Shown: one piece after another, positions 44,457 through 53,849 of the stretch
How positions within the stretch are numbered: position 1 is the first letter of the stretch
Layout: each line of letters begins with the position of its first letter
DNA from: Aestuariibaculum lutulentum
Lineage (GTDB): Bacteria; Bacteroidota; Bacteroidia; Flavobacteriales; Flavobacteriaceae
Direction of reading: 5' to 3'
Assembly (NCBI RefSeq): GCF_032926325.1
Contig: NZ_CP136709.1
Coordinates: 2,065,501 to 2,129,500 of the forward strand
Length of the DNA: 64,000 nt
The notes under the pieces: model-generated
What the model saw: the letters and a program-made list of their open reading frames with translations, nothing else
Database searches by the model: none
Told to the model about the DNA's origin: nothing
Translations under genes and position numbers: made by a program

Positions 44457-46955
44457 ATGAAACATACATATCACATACACGGAATGACTTGTAATGGCTG
44501 TCGCGGTCATGTTGAAAGCACACTTGCTAAAGTGGAAGGCGTTACCAATGCATCGGTAGATTTGGCAAAGGCTGAGGCAACGATAGAGATGGAAAACCAC
44601 ATTCCTATTGAAAGGTTGCAGCTAGCATTAAAAAATGATGGCGGCAGATACAGTATTCATATGCCGGGACATCACCACCATGAGGCTCCCAAAAAAGTGG
44701 AAAAACCAAAAGGTAAAGGAACAGGGGTATTTTATTGCCCGATGCACTGCGAAGGTGATAAAACTTATGGTAAACCTGGGGATTGTCCGGTTTGCGGGAT
44801 GGATTTAGTTGAAGAACAAAATTTGTTGGTAACAACGTCAGAACAGTGGACATGCCCTATGCACCCTGAAGTGGTGAAAGATGAAGCCGGTTCTTGCCCA
44901 ATTTGCGGCATGGACCTCGTGCCCTTAAAACCTGAAGCATCAGCTGAAGAGAAAACCTATAAATCGCTGTTGAAAAAGTTTTGGATAGCCACGGCGTTTA
45001 CCTTGCCAATATTCCTAATAGCGATGAGCGAGATGCTTCATAATAATCCATTATACGATATTATGGAACAAAAATACTGGAACATGTTGCAGTTTGTATT
45101 GTCTGTTCCTGTAGTGTTCTATGCAGCGTGGATGTTTTTCGAGCGTGCTTATAGAAGTATTAAAACGTGGAACCTAAATATGTTTACCTTAATCGGCATT
45201 GGTGCCGGTGTGGCCTGGGTATTTAGCGTGGTCGGTATGCTGTTACCAGATATGTTTCCAGCACAGTTTAAAACTGAATCAGGAGCAGTGCACGTGTATT
45301 TCGAAGCGGCAACTGTTATTTTAACGTTGGTACTTTTAGGACAGTTGTTGGAAGCGCGAGCACATAGTAAAACCAATTCAGCTGTAAAGGAATTATTGAA
45401 ACTGGCGCCAAATAAAGCCATTAAAATGATAGATGATGAGGAGGTTGAGGTTGGAATTGATAGCATTCAAATTAACGATATTCTTAAAGTAAAACCCGGT
45501 GACAAAATTCCGGTAGATGGCGTTTTGGTTAAAGGAAACTCGAGTGTCGATGAGTCGATGATCACCGGAGAACCTGTTCCTGTAGATAAACAGCTAGGAG
45601 ATAAGGTTAGTAGTGGAACAATTAATGGTAATCAGTCGTTTTTAATGAAAGCTGAAAAAGTTGGTAGCGATACCTTGTTATCACAAATTATTCATATGGT
45701 GAATGATGCCAGCCGAAGTCGTGCACCCATTCAGAATTTAGCCGATAAAGTATCTGCTTATTTTGTGCCTATTGTGGTTATTATTTCAGTAATCACATTT
45801 GTCGTTTGGGCTATTTGGGGACCAGATCCTGCTTACGTTTTTGCTTTGGTTAATGCGATTGCGGTATTAATCATAGCCTGTCCTTGTGCCTTAGGCTTAG
45901 CAACGCCTATGTCGGTTATGGTTGGTGTTGGTCGCGGTGCACAGCATGGTGTTCTTATTAAAAATGCCGAGGCCTTAGAGTTGATGAATAAAGTGGATGC
46001 TTTAATTATCGATAAAACAGGAACCATTACAGAAGGTAAACCAAGCGTGGAAAAAATTGGTGTTTTTAGTGAAGTCCTAACGGAAAATGAGGTGTTGCAA
46101 TATATTGTATCCTTAAACACCAATAGTGAACATCCATTAGCTGAAGCAACGGTGAAGTATGGTAAGATGCATCAAACTAAAACTCTGCAATCGGAGCAAT
46201 TTAATGCAGTGACTGGAAAAGGTGTTGAAGCTATTATTGGAGACCATAAAGTGGCTTTGGGAAATCCTAAAATGATGGGTTATTTAAAAGCTGATATTAA
46301 TTCGCAGATGGAAGAGGAAGTTAAAACTTATCAGAAACAAGGTAAAACGGTGTCCTACCTGGCTGTTGAAAATGAGGTTATAGGTTATGTGGTTATTGGT
46401 GATAAAATTAAAGAAACCAGTAAAGCGGCTATAAAGAAATTGCAAAGTAAAGGTATTGATGTGATTATGCTTACCGGTGATAATCACGACACGGCACAAG
46501 CTGTGGCTAAAGAGTTAAATCTTTCCGAATTTAAAGCTGGTATGTTACCTGAAGACAAATTGAAAGAAGTGGAAGAACTTCAAAAACAAGGTAGAACGGT
46601 TGCTGTTGCTGGCGATGGTATTAACGATGCACCGGCGTTGGCGAAAAGCAATGTGGGAATTGCCATGGGAACTGGAACCGATGTGGCTATTGAAAGCGCT
46701 ATGATAACCTTAGTAAAAGGCGATTTACAAGGTATTGTAAAAGCGAGGCATTTAAGTCATGCGGTAATGAAGAATATTAAACAAAATCTGTTTTTTGCTC
46801 TAATTTATAACACGCTTGGTGTACCAGTGGCTGCGGGTGTTTTATATCCGTTTTTCGGGATATTATTATCACCTATGATTGCTGCCTTGGCGATGAGTTT
46901 TAGTTCGGTGTCAGTAATTACAAATGCATTAAGATTAAGAAAAGTAAAAATATAA
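44457..46955 (+). CDS. copA: Copper-translocating P1B-type ATPase
   Basis: The 832-residue protein has an N-terminal HMA domain with C12 and C15 (GMTCNGCRGHV), a His-rich linker (GHHHHE), and two CxMHxE/P...CPxCGMDL heavy-metal-binding knuckles (YCPMHCEGD...; WTCPMHPEV...). Eight membrane helices follow, with the CPC transport motif (C475, C477), phosphorylated D519 in DKTGTIT, the SEHPLAEA histidine and the GDGINDAPAL hinge. It exports Cu(I) from the cytoplasm. A 95-base gap separates it from the adaptor gene. Confidence 0.95.
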   Translation: MKHTYHIHGMTCNGCRGHVESTLAKVEGVTNASVDLAKAEATIEMENHIPIERLQLALKNDGGRYSIHMPGHHHHEAPKKVEKPKGKGTGVFYCPMHCEGDKTYGKPGDCPVCGMDLVEEQNLLVTTSEQWTCPMHPEVVKDEAGSCPICGMDLVPLKPEASAEEKTYKSLLKKFWIATAFTLPIFLIAMSEMLHNNPLYDIMEQKYWNMLQFVLSVPVVFYAAWMFFERAYRSIKTWNLNMFTLIGIGAGVAWVFSVVGMLLPDMFPAQFKTESGAVHVYFEAATVILTLVLLGQLLEARAHSKTNSAVKELLKLAPNKAIKMIDDEEVEVGIDSIQINDILKVKPGDKIPVDGVLVKGNSSVDESMITGEPVPVDKQLGDKVSSGTINGNQSFLMKAEKVGSDTLLSQIIHMVNDASRSRAPIQNLADKVSAYFVPIVVIISVITFVVWAIWGPDPAYVFALVNAIAVLIIACPCALGLATPMSVMVGVGRGAQHGVLIKNAEALELMNKVDALIIDKTGTITEGKPSVEKIGVFSEVLTENEVLQYIVSLNTNSEHPLAEATVKYGKMHQTKTLQSEQFNAVTGKGVEAIIGDHKVALGNPKMMGYLKADINSQMEEEVKTYQKQGKTVSYLAVENEVIGYVVIGDKIKETSKAAIKKLQSKGIDVIMLTGDNHDTAQAVAKELNLSEFKAGMLPEDKLKEVEELQKQGRTVAVAGDGINDAPALAKSNVGIAMGTGTDVAIESAMITLVKGDLQGIVKARHLSHAVMKNIKQNLFFALIYNTLGVPVAAGVLYPFFGILLSPMIAALAMSFSSVSVITNALRLRKVKI

Positions 46956-47050
46956 ATAATGAAATGTCTATTAATCAATCATGGTATATTAACCAATGTA
47001 AAAATTAGGGCATTCCATCTGACAATTAAAAAACAATAAAATATTAACAG

Positions 47051-48772
47051 ATGAAAAAATATATAATTTATGCAGCGATTTTAGGTGTTGGCCTTTTGTT
47101 AGGTTGGGTATTATTTGGAGGGAAATCAATGCAGGAAACAGAGCATGCTCACGATCCTGAAATATCGGAAACACAAATGTGGACCTGCTCGATGCATCCA
47201 CAAATTATGCAGCCTGAACCTGGAGATTGTCCTATTTGTGGTATGGATTTAATTCCTGCAGAAGCCGGTTCAGAGGGGTTAAGTGCTGATCAGTTTAAAC
47301 TTACCGAAAATGCCATGGCTTTGGCTAATATTCAAACAACCGTGGTTGGAAATGCGGCCGGCGAAGAACATGGTATTAATTTATCAGGTAAAATTGCTGA
47401 AAATGAAAGTGAAAATGCTGTTCAGGTAAGTTTCGTTTCCGGTAGAATTGAAAAATTGAATATTAGTTTTACAGGGGAAGCTGTTAAAAAGGGGCAATTG
47501 TTGGCTACAGTGTATTCTCCAGAATTGTACGCGGCTCAGCAGGAATTGTTAACAGCGTTTTCGTTGAAGGAATCGCAACCGGATTTGTATCAGGCTGTGA
47601 GGAATAAATTGAAATTATGGAAACTTTCCGATAGTCAAATCAATAATATTGAAACCACCGGAAAGGTTAAGGAAAATCTTCCTGTGTATGCAACTGTTTC
47701 GGGTGTGGTAACACAAAAATTAATCAATGAGGGTGATTATATTAAACAAGGTCAGCCACTTTTAAAAATTGCCAATTTAGGCACGGTATGGGCTAATTTC
47801 GATGTGTATGAAAATCAAATATCACGGTTTAAAAAAGGACAGCCTATTGAGGTTACAGCTAAAGCTTATCCGGGAAAAGTATTTCATGGTAAAGTCGATT
47901 TTGTAGATCCGGTACTTAACGCCAATACCAGAACCGTGAGTTTACGTGTGGTTCTTAAAAATACAGATGGAGAATTTAAACCAGGGATGTTTGTTCAGGC
48001 TGAAATTAAAGGAGGTAATGCACACCATGAAAACATGTTGACCATTCCAGCTACCGCTGTGATGTGGACGGGAGAGCGTTCAGTAGTGTACTTAAAAGCC
48101 AGTCAAACAGCCTCTGTTTTCGAAATGCGTGAAGTGATTTTAGGAAATCGTTTAGGAGAGACTTTTGAAATTTTAGAAGGATTAAATGCAGGTGATGAAA
48201 TTGTTACTAACGGCACCTTTACTGTTGATGCTGCAGCGCAATTACAAGGCAAAAAATCGATGATGAACCATCCAAAAGAAATGAAGATGGAATCTGAGGA
48301 ACAGGAAACAAATAGGTTGACAGTGTCTAAAGATTTTCAGTCGCAGCTAAAATCTGTGTATCACCAGTATATTGTTTTAAAAGATGCTTTGGTTGCAGGA
48401 GATACAGAAACCGCATCTAAGGCATCTCAAAATTTAGAAAAAAGCCTGATGAAAGTCGATATGAAATTGTTGAAAGAAAATGAAGCTCACATGCGATGGA
48501 TGTCTCAGTTAAAAGCGATAGAAAATAATACAGCGTCTATTTTAAATTCTTCTAACATTGAAGCGCAAAGACAGTATTTTAAAGGATTGTCCGATGCCTT
48601 AATAAGTGCTGTTCAATCCTTCGGAATAAATGAAAAAGTCTTTTTAGAGTTTTGCCCAATGGCCAATGATAATAACGGAGCCTATTGGTTAAGCAAAGAA
48701 GATAAAATTTTAAATCCGTATTTCGGAGACGCCATGTTAACCTGTGGAGAAGTAAAACAAAATATAGAATAA
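47051..48772 (+). CDS. cusB: CusB-type periplasmic adaptor with metal-binding knuckle and DUF3347
   Basis: The 573-residue protein has an N-terminal membrane anchor (IIYAAILGVGLLLGWVLFGG), a WTCSMHPQI...CPICGMDL knuckle like those of the ATPase (about 44-72), and the barrel-sandwich/lipoyl and beta-barrel domains of membrane fusion proteins (YSPELYAAQQELLTA, GDYIKQGQPLLKIANLGTVW). A C-terminal DUF3347 helical domain (about 425-570, FQSQLKSVYHQYIVLKDAL, FCPMANDNNGAYWLS) may bind or deliver copper. It bridges CusA and the outer membrane factor. Confidence 0.92.
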   Translation: MKKYIIYAAILGVGLLLGWVLFGGKSMQETEHAHDPEISETQMWTCSMHPQIMQPEPGDCPICGMDLIPAEAGSEGLSADQFKLTENAMALANIQTTVVGNAAGEEHGINLSGKIAENESENAVQVSFVSGRIEKLNISFTGEAVKKGQLLATVYSPELYAAQQELLTAFSLKESQPDLYQAVRNKLKLWKLSDSQINNIETTGKVKENLPVYATVSGVVTQKLINEGDYIKQGQPLLKIANLGTVWANFDVYENQISRFKKGQPIEVTAKAYPGKVFHGKVDFVDPVLNANTRTVSLRVVLKNTDGEFKPGMFVQAEIKGGNAHHENMLTIPATAVMWTGERSVVYLKASQTASVFEMREVILGNRLGETFEILEGLNAGDEIVTNGTFTVDAAAQLQGKKSMMNHPKEMKMESEEQETNRLTVSKDFQSQLKSVYHQYIVLKDALVAGDTETASKASQNLEKSLMKVDMKLLKENEAHMRWMSQLKAIENNTASILNSSNIEAQRQYFKGLSDALISAVQSFGINEKVFLEFCPMANDNNGAYWLSKEDKILNPYFGDAMLTCGEVKQNIE

Positions 48773-48790
48773 TCAAATAAATTAAAAATC

Positions 48791-49231
48791 ATGAAAAAAG
48801 TAATTTTAAGTGTAGCAGTTATTGCGGTGTTAGGTTTAGTAAGCTGCAAAAATGAAACAAAGAGAGAAGCCGAATCAACACAAACAGAAATGGCTGGAGA
48901 TGTTGCGTTAACCGAATTGTCTTTTGGTGTTCGCGGTAATTGCGGGATGTGTAAAAATACTATTGAGAAAGCAGTTAATGCTGTTGAAGGTGTAGCTAAA
49001 GCAGATTGGGATGTTAACAAAAAGAAAATCGATGTCGCTTTTGATGGTTCAAAAACCGATGCTATGGCCATTCATAAGGCTATTGCTGCTTCAGGATACG
49101 ATACAGAAAAAGTTGCAGGAAGCGAAGAAGCTTATAAAAATTTACCGGGGTGTTGCCAGTATGACCATGCTATGGAGATGAATCAGTCTGGAGAAAACGC
49201 GGCTGAATCTCATGACGAACACCACATGTAA
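48791..49231 (+). CDS. HMA-domain lipoprotein, putative periplasmic copper chaperone
   Basis: The 146-residue protein has a lipobox (VLGLVSC) and one HMA ferredoxin-like fold (about 43-110) with the motif RGNCGMCKNTIEKAV and the strand KKIDVAFDGS. The tail is rich in potential ligands (LPGCCQYDHAMEMN, SHDEHHM). It starts 18 bases after cusB and closes the cluster. A role in handing copper to CusB is inferred from location. Confidence 0.85.
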   Translation: MKKVILSVAVIAVLGLVSCKNETKREAESTQTEMAGDVALTELSFGVRGNCGMCKNTIEKAVNAVEGVAKADWDVNKKKIDVAFDGSKTDAMAIHKAIAASGYDTEKVAGSEEAYKNLPGCCQYDHAMEMNQSGENAAESHDEHHM

Positions 49232-49390
49232 TAGATTAATAAGTCAATATTACCAAAGTCTTAAATTTCTTAATCTGTTGTTAAATTTTCGATTTTCAGT
49301 GTTGTATTTTGTTAAATCCTTATAATCAACTATTGTAAAGGTTGTATCTTTACTATAAGTATAAAATGATTAAAAAATAGCGAAGAAAAG

Positions 49391-50407
49391 ATGAAAGAAA
49401 ATAATCCATCAGGTGTATTCCAGGGTATCCATAATATACAAGTGGAAGAAAGAGATTTACCAAACTTAACAGACGATAGCGTAATAATTAAAGTAGGAGC
49501 AACCGGTATTTGCGGAACAGATTTGCATATCTACCACGAAGGGTTGGTGCCAGCAGGTTCTGTTTTAGGACATGAGTTTAGTGGAGAGTTAACAGCTGTT
49601 GGTAAAGATGTCGAAGGCTTAAATGTTGGCGATCGCGTGGTGGTTAATCCGATGTATAATGGTGTAGGTTTAGGGTTGGCTCCTGGCGGATTTGCTAGAC
49701 AAGTAAAAATTGATCAGGCACAGTTAGGGAAAAACATCCTTAAAATATCTGATAAAATTAACAGTGAAAAAGGCGCGCTTTTAGAGCCGTTAACCGTTGG
49801 TTTGGCAGCGATTAATAAAACACATTTAACGTCATCAGATAATGTATTAGTGTCGGGTTGTGGTACCATTGGCTTAGTAACTATTGCTGCTTTGAAAAGT
49901 AAAGGTATTGAGAATATTATCGCGACTGATATTAGTGAAAAACGTCTTGAGTTAGCTAAAACATTAGGAGCTAAGTTTACGTTTAATCCAACAAAAGATG
50001 GGAATTTAAAAGATTTTATTGTTGAGCAGTATGGCGAGGTTAATGCTCTTGATTATACAGGGAAATTACCGAATTTAACTTCGGTTTTCGAATGTACGGG
50101 AGTGAGTGCTTTGTTTGCACAATGTTTAGAACTTTTAGCTCCTGATGGGAAAATGACGGTTTTGGCTATTTACAGTAAAGAAACAACGTTGAACCCTAAT
50201 TTGGTTGTTTACAAACGTTTAAATGTACAAGGATCTTTATTCTATACAGATGAAGATTTCGCTGAAGCTATCGCGTTAGTTGAAAGTGGTAAAGTAGATG
50301 TAACACCAATTATTACGCACCGTTTCCCTTTGAACGAAGTAGCTAAGGCTTTCGAAGTTCAGGCAGATAGTAGTCAATCGGTAAAAGTGATTGTAAACTG
50401 CAATTAA
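49391..50407 (+). CDS. Zinc-type medium-chain alcohol/polyol dehydrogenase lacking the structural-zinc loop
   Basis: The 338-residue protein belongs to the butanediol/threonine/sorbitol dehydrogenase group: catalytic zinc ligands C41 (TGICGTDLH) and H61-E62 (GHEFSGE), and an NAD-binding GCGTIGLV motif. After GDRVVVNP the usual four-cysteine structural-zinc loop is missing; the chain passes directly through MYNGVGLGLAPGGFARQV. Substrate is undetermined. It converges with the GH27 gene and may have nothing to do with it. Confidence 0.82.
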   Translation: MKENNPSGVFQGIHNIQVEERDLPNLTDDSVIIKVGATGICGTDLHIYHEGLVPAGSVLGHEFSGELTAVGKDVEGLNVGDRVVVNPMYNGVGLGLAPGGFARQVKIDQAQLGKNILKISDKINSEKGALLEPLTVGLAAINKTHLTSSDNVLVSGCGTIGLVTIAALKSKGIENIIATDISEKRLELAKTLGAKFTFNPTKDGNLKDFIVEQYGEVNALDYTGKLPNLTSVFECTGVSALFAQCLELLAPDGKMTVLAIYSKETTLNPNLVVYKRLNVQGSLFYTDEDFAEAIALVESGKVDVTPIITHRFPLNEVAKAFEVQADSSQSVKVIVNCN

Positions 50408-50427
50408 TATTCAGTTTGAAAATATTA

Positions 50428-50458
50428 AAAAAAGGCTTGGTTTATCCAAGCCTTTTTT
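50428..50458. terminator. Bidirectional terminator
   Basis: AAAAAAGGCTTGG (50428-50440) and CCAAGCCTTTTTT (50446-50458) form a perfect 13-bp stem with a 5-base loop between convergent genes. Confidence 0.88.
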
Positions 50459-50465
50459 ATGTCTG

Positions 50466-51722
50466 TTAGTTTTGTTTTTTGTCTTTATATTGAAAAACGT
50501 TATACGGAACAGATGTTCCTGTAATTTTTAAAACAACAACCCCGTGAGGAGCAACCGATTTAGTTATAGTAGACTCTTTTGAAGTTGGCTGAACCGCTTT
50601 AGACCACAAATCTTTAGTGTTATAACCTTCTGAAGCGTCAATTCCAATATCTTTTAACTTAAAGCTAATGTCTTGTTGCTCATTAGTTCTGTTTAATAAA
50701 GCAACCGCTACAATACCACTCATTGTTGATGCTACCGGTTTTGCCCAGATTTCAGTTTCGCCGTAATCAATCACTCTTCTGGCTTGGTAAACAAATGTGC
50801 TTTGGTTTAATTCAATAAGTTCTTCGTTGGTTATGATTTCTTTGGTTTCTTCCGATAGTGCGGTTAAGTCATTTCCTAACAAAAGAGGCGAATGCATTAA
50901 ACACCACATCGAGAACTGAGTTTTATCTTCCTCGTAAGTCATACCACGTCCCACCTGAAGCATATCCATATCGTTATAATGTCCGTAGGAACTGTAAGGC
51001 CATAAATCGGCATTGGCGTCGATGGTTTTTAAAGCCGATTCAAAAGTATCTGCTAAGTCACCATTTATTCGCCAGGAATTAGCGACTTGTGTCACCCATT
51101 TGCCAGGGAATTTCCAACGGCAAACATTATAAATTACAGAAGGTTTTATAGATTTAGCAAGTTTACCAATTTCAGTATATCTCGATTCTTCATCAAGTCC
51201 TAACCATTCGCCGCCGCACCAGTCTACTTTTATAAAATCGAAATCCCATTCTTTTAAAAACAAGTTTAAATCCTGTTTATCATGACCGTATAAACCCATG
51301 CCAACACCAATAGTGTCTTTGTCCCAGTAAGAGGCGCAGGTGTTAATGCCAGCATCAGAATAGATGCCTGCTTTTAATCCTTTGGAGTGAATATAATCCG
51401 CCATGGCTTTCATGCCAGAGGGAAAACGAGTTTCATGAGATTTTATTTTCCCGTTTTCATCTCGACCTCCAAAATAACCATCGTCTATGTTTAAGTACGT
51501 GTAACCATAATCATTTAATTTTTGATTTACTAAAGCATCAGCCTGCCCTAGAATAATATCTTCATTAATATTTACGCGATAGTTGTTCCACGATGCCCAT
51601 CCCATTAATGGAGGGTGGAGTGTGGTGTTTTCAAGTGGCTTTTCAGAAGTGTTTGGAGTTTTACATGAAAATATTAAAACGGATAATAATAAAGTGTAAG
51701 ATAGAAGTTTGTATGGTTTCAT
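50466..51722 (-). CDS. GH27 alpha-galactosidase, lipoprotein
   Basis: The 418-residue protein has a lipobox (SVLIFSC) and GH27 motifs: PPLMGWASWNNY, YLNIDDGYFGG, nucleophile D167 in IKVDWCGG, and an acid/base aspartate probably in WRINGDLADTF. The C-terminal all-beta domain contains AVALLNRTNEQQDI. It releases alpha-galactose, or beta-L-arabinopyranose in some members. It is about 19 kb from the PUL, with no operator-like repeats seen upstream. Confidence 0.9.
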   Translation of the reverse strand: MKPYKLLSYTLLLSVLIFSCKTPNTSEKPLENTTLHPPLMGWASWNNYRVNINEDIILGQADALVNQKLNDYGYTYLNIDDGYFGGRDENGKIKSHETRFPSGMKAMADYIHSKGLKAGIYSDAGINTCASYWDKDTIGVGMGLYGHDKQDLNLFLKEWDFDFIKVDWCGGEWLGLDEESRYTEIGKLAKSIKPSVIYNVCRWKFPGKWVTQVANSWRINGDLADTFESALKTIDANADLWPYSSYGHYNDMDMLQVGRGMTYEEDKTQFSMWCLMHSPLLLGNDLTALSEETKEIITNEELIELNQSTFVYQARRVIDYGETEIWAKPVASTMSGIVAVALLNRTNEQQDISFKLKDIGIDASEGYNTKDLWSKAVQPTSKESTITKSVAPHGVVVLKITGTSVPYNVFQYKDKKQN

Positions 51723-51851
51723 TTAATAAAAGGTGTATTCTCAAAAAGTTTTAGTTCTTGGATTTGAGTTGATTGTTTATTAATCAATAACACACAAAAA
51801 GTAGTAAACCCTTGCTTGCTGTGCAAAAAAAAAAGAGTAAGGAATTTATAT

Positions 51852-51886
51852 TTCAAAAAAAAACGCCCTCATTAAAAGAGAGCGTT
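51852..51886 (-). terminator. Terminator of the DUF6515-type gene
   Basis: On the minus strand AACGCTCTC-type bases pair with GAGGGCGTT (51878-51886 with 51862-51870, one mismatch), followed by a run of Ts (A run at 51852-51861 on the plus strand). Confidence 0.6.
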
Positions 51887-51931
51887 GCTATGGTTGCTAT
51901 GGTGTTCCCATTAATTGTTTTAGTGTTGTTT

Positions 51932-53020
51932 TTATTCGTCTTCAAGCACATCTACGATTTCGTACATGTCTTTACCGTCTACCTGAATAGGTTGGTAATA
52001 CGTATCTCCAAACTGTACAAAGGTCTGGTCGCCAATTTTAACTTCTTCACCACCTTCCGGTAAGTTTGGTACAATGGTTCCGGCTGTTGCAGGTACCACA
52101 ATATAACCATCGGCATTTTGTTCATAAAAAGCACCGCCATAATAGTAGTTATTGGTTTCGTTAACCGTGACTTTTTCGGCCTCGGTAGGGATAGAAGGTA
52201 CCTGAGCACCAATTGGTGCCTGAACAGCTTCAAAACCATCTTCGGTTTTTAAATAGTACGTGCCATTGTCGTAATGGTATTCCTCGTTATTATCATTGCT
52301 GTCGTCAATAATGGCAACAATAATGGCTGTTGTGGCTAATGTGGTTACAAAATAACCCCATGGATGCCAGTGTGGACCCCAGTAGTATGGGCGATACGGG
52401 TGGTAGAAATATGGTCTGTGGCAGTAAAATCTAAAACCTCCAAAAATGTAAGGTGGTCGCGAATAATGCGAATGGCTGTGTCTTACATAAGTGTTTCTGT
52501 GGTTGTGGTGATTGTTATTAACATTGATGTTAATATTGTTATGACTGTTATTAATGTTAATGTTATTGTGCCCACCACCGGTATTTCCAGGTCTTCGATT
52601 TACCGTTTTTACATTTGAAGTATTTTTATTTCGATTAATAACTTGTTTGTTATTGTTGTTATTTGTTGGTTTATTTCTGTTAATAACCTGTTTGTTATTA
52701 TTGTTTGTAGTCGGTTTGTTTCTATTTATAGTCGTTTTGTTGTTTGTATTTCGGTTGGGTAAATTGTTTCTGTTAACCACTTTGGTATGACCACCATTTA
52801 TGGAGCCGCCTCGGTTTGTTGGGGTTGTGACTTTTCGGTTTGCTGAAGTGGGTCTGCTTACCGGGCGACTTGCCGGTTTATGAGCCATGCTTGTATTGCC
52901 ACCTCTTGACACCGGATGTTTTAAGCGTTGTGCGTTTAAGTTTTCGGTGGTTCCCAAGCTTAAAATAACTATTAAGGCTGTAGCTGAAAAGTATTTAATG
53001 CTGTTTAATATAAGTTTCAT
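51932..53020 (-). CDS. DUF6515-type secreted protein with Asn-rich repeat linker
   Basis: The 362-residue protein has a signal peptide (to NLNAQ), a basic Ser/Pro/Arg stretch, then an Asn-rich segment (about 80-170) with two near-identical 15-residue units (NRNKPTTNNNNKQVI and NRNKPTNNNNNKQVI) and NNININ repeats. A Tyr/His/Pro-rich patch (FYHPYRPYYWGPHWHPWGYF) leads to a hydrophobic helix. Two similar C-terminal beta units contain NGTYYLKTEDGFEAVQAPIG and NADGYIVVPATAGTIVPNLP. Function is unknown. It starts 18 bases after the DUF2092 gene and is probably cotranscribed. Confidence 0.8.
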   Translation of the reverse strand: MKLILNSIKYFSATALIVILSLGTTENLNAQRLKHPVSRGGNTSMAHKPASRPVSRPTSANRKVTTPTNRGGSINGGHTKVVNRNNLPNRNTNNKTTINRNKPTTNNNNKQVINRNKPTNNNNNKQVINRNKNTSNVKTVNRRPGNTGGGHNNININNSHNNININVNNNHHNHRNTYVRHSHSHYSRPPYIFGGFRFYCHRPYFYHPYRPYYWGPHWHPWGYFVTTLATTAIIVAIIDDSNDNNEEYHYDNGTYYLKTEDGFEAVQAPIGAQVPSIPTEAEKVTVNETNNYYYGGAFYEQNADGYIVVPATAGTIVPNLPEGGEEVKIGDQTFVQFGDTYYQPIQVDGKDMYEIVDVLEDE

Positions 53021-53038
53021 AGTTATGTTTATTTAAGG

Positions 53039-53761
53039 TTAGGATTTTGCCATAATACTGATTAAACTGGCATGCGGTGGCGGGGTGAAATTGTATATGG
53101 TTTCCGGAATATTTGGGTTTAACTCCCAGTTGTTGAAATTAGTTTCAAACTGTAAGTTGCCTTCTTTTTTGTATACAATAATCAGGCGTTTTGGTAACAT
53201 GGTTGTGTTGCTTGTTATCCACAGCTGAATGTGTTTTTCATTATTTGTTGCAGTAATGTAGAAACATTTTTCGCCATCAATACTGCGTTGTCCTTCATAG
53301 CTTATCGTGTTGAAATCTTCAATAAGATCATCTGTAAATGATGGGTAGAAAAAATCGGCTGCCGGAAACTTAAAATCGAATGCGGTATGCATGGAGTCGA
53401 TCATGGTTAAAATGGTGTCTGGTGCTTCAAGAGTAACGTAATTATTTTCACTTAATGAATAATAAGAAACATATTCGCCATCATACCAGTATCCAAAATT
53501 ACCTGAGTCACCGGTAGTTGTTGAGGTGAATTTATCAGGACCTGTCATAGCTATATGGCTCATTGCATAATAAGTGCTTAAATTACCATCATGGTCTAGT
53601 TTATCTGTTGCTGTATTAATATCGAATTTTACAGATTCAAGACTACCGATGATGTCTGCCATTTTATCCAGAATGTAAACAGCTGTAGAGTCTATACTTT
53701 TTGTCTGTGCCTGAGAAAAGCAAACAGCAAAAAGGCTGAAAAGGGTTAAGAGTTTTTTCAT
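53039..53761 (-). CDS. DUF2092-type secreted protein, LolA/LppX-like fold
   Basis: The 240-residue protein has a signal peptide (to CFSQAQ). It matches the pattern of DUF2092: ILDKMADIIGSLESVKFDI, a sheet with GPDKF, YWYDGEYVSYYS and RSIDGEKCFYI, and the end NFTPPPHASLISI. Such proteins have a LolA-like lipid-binding half-barrel; ligand unknown. It forms an operon with the DUF6515-type gene, an association often seen for these families. Confidence 0.8.
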   Translation of the reverse strand: MKKLLTLFSLFAVCFSQAQTKSIDSTAVYILDKMADIIGSLESVKFDINTATDKLDHDGNLSTYYAMSHIAMTGPDKFTSTTTGDSGNFGYWYDGEYVSYYSLSENNYVTLEAPDTILTMIDSMHTAFDFKFPAADFFYPSFTDDLIEDFNTISYEGQRSIDGEKCFYITATNNEKHIQLWITSNTTMLPKRLIIVYKKEGNLQFETNFNNWELNPNIPETIYNFTPPPHASLISIMAKS

Positions 53762-53798
53762 AAAATGTTTTGTTAAAATGCTTTAGGTATAGAGACAA

Positions 53799-53840
53799 AA
53801 AAGCCAGATTTCACTTTAATGTTTATAAAATCTGGCTTTT
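53799..53840 (-). terminator. Terminator upstream of the DUF2092 gene
   Basis: AAAAGCCAGATTT (53799-53811) and AAATCTGGCTTTT (53828-53840) form a 13-bp perfect stem with a 16-base loop, ending the minus-strand gene at 53850. Confidence 0.75.
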
Positions 53841-53849
53841 AATTATGTT

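Noticed and set aside
52554..52790. A hydrophobic plus-strand reading frame opposite the DUF6515-type gene
   Set aside because: It is the complement of Asn-rich codons, which reads as Leu/Val/Ile-rich. The minus-strand gene has a signal peptide and recognisable domains.
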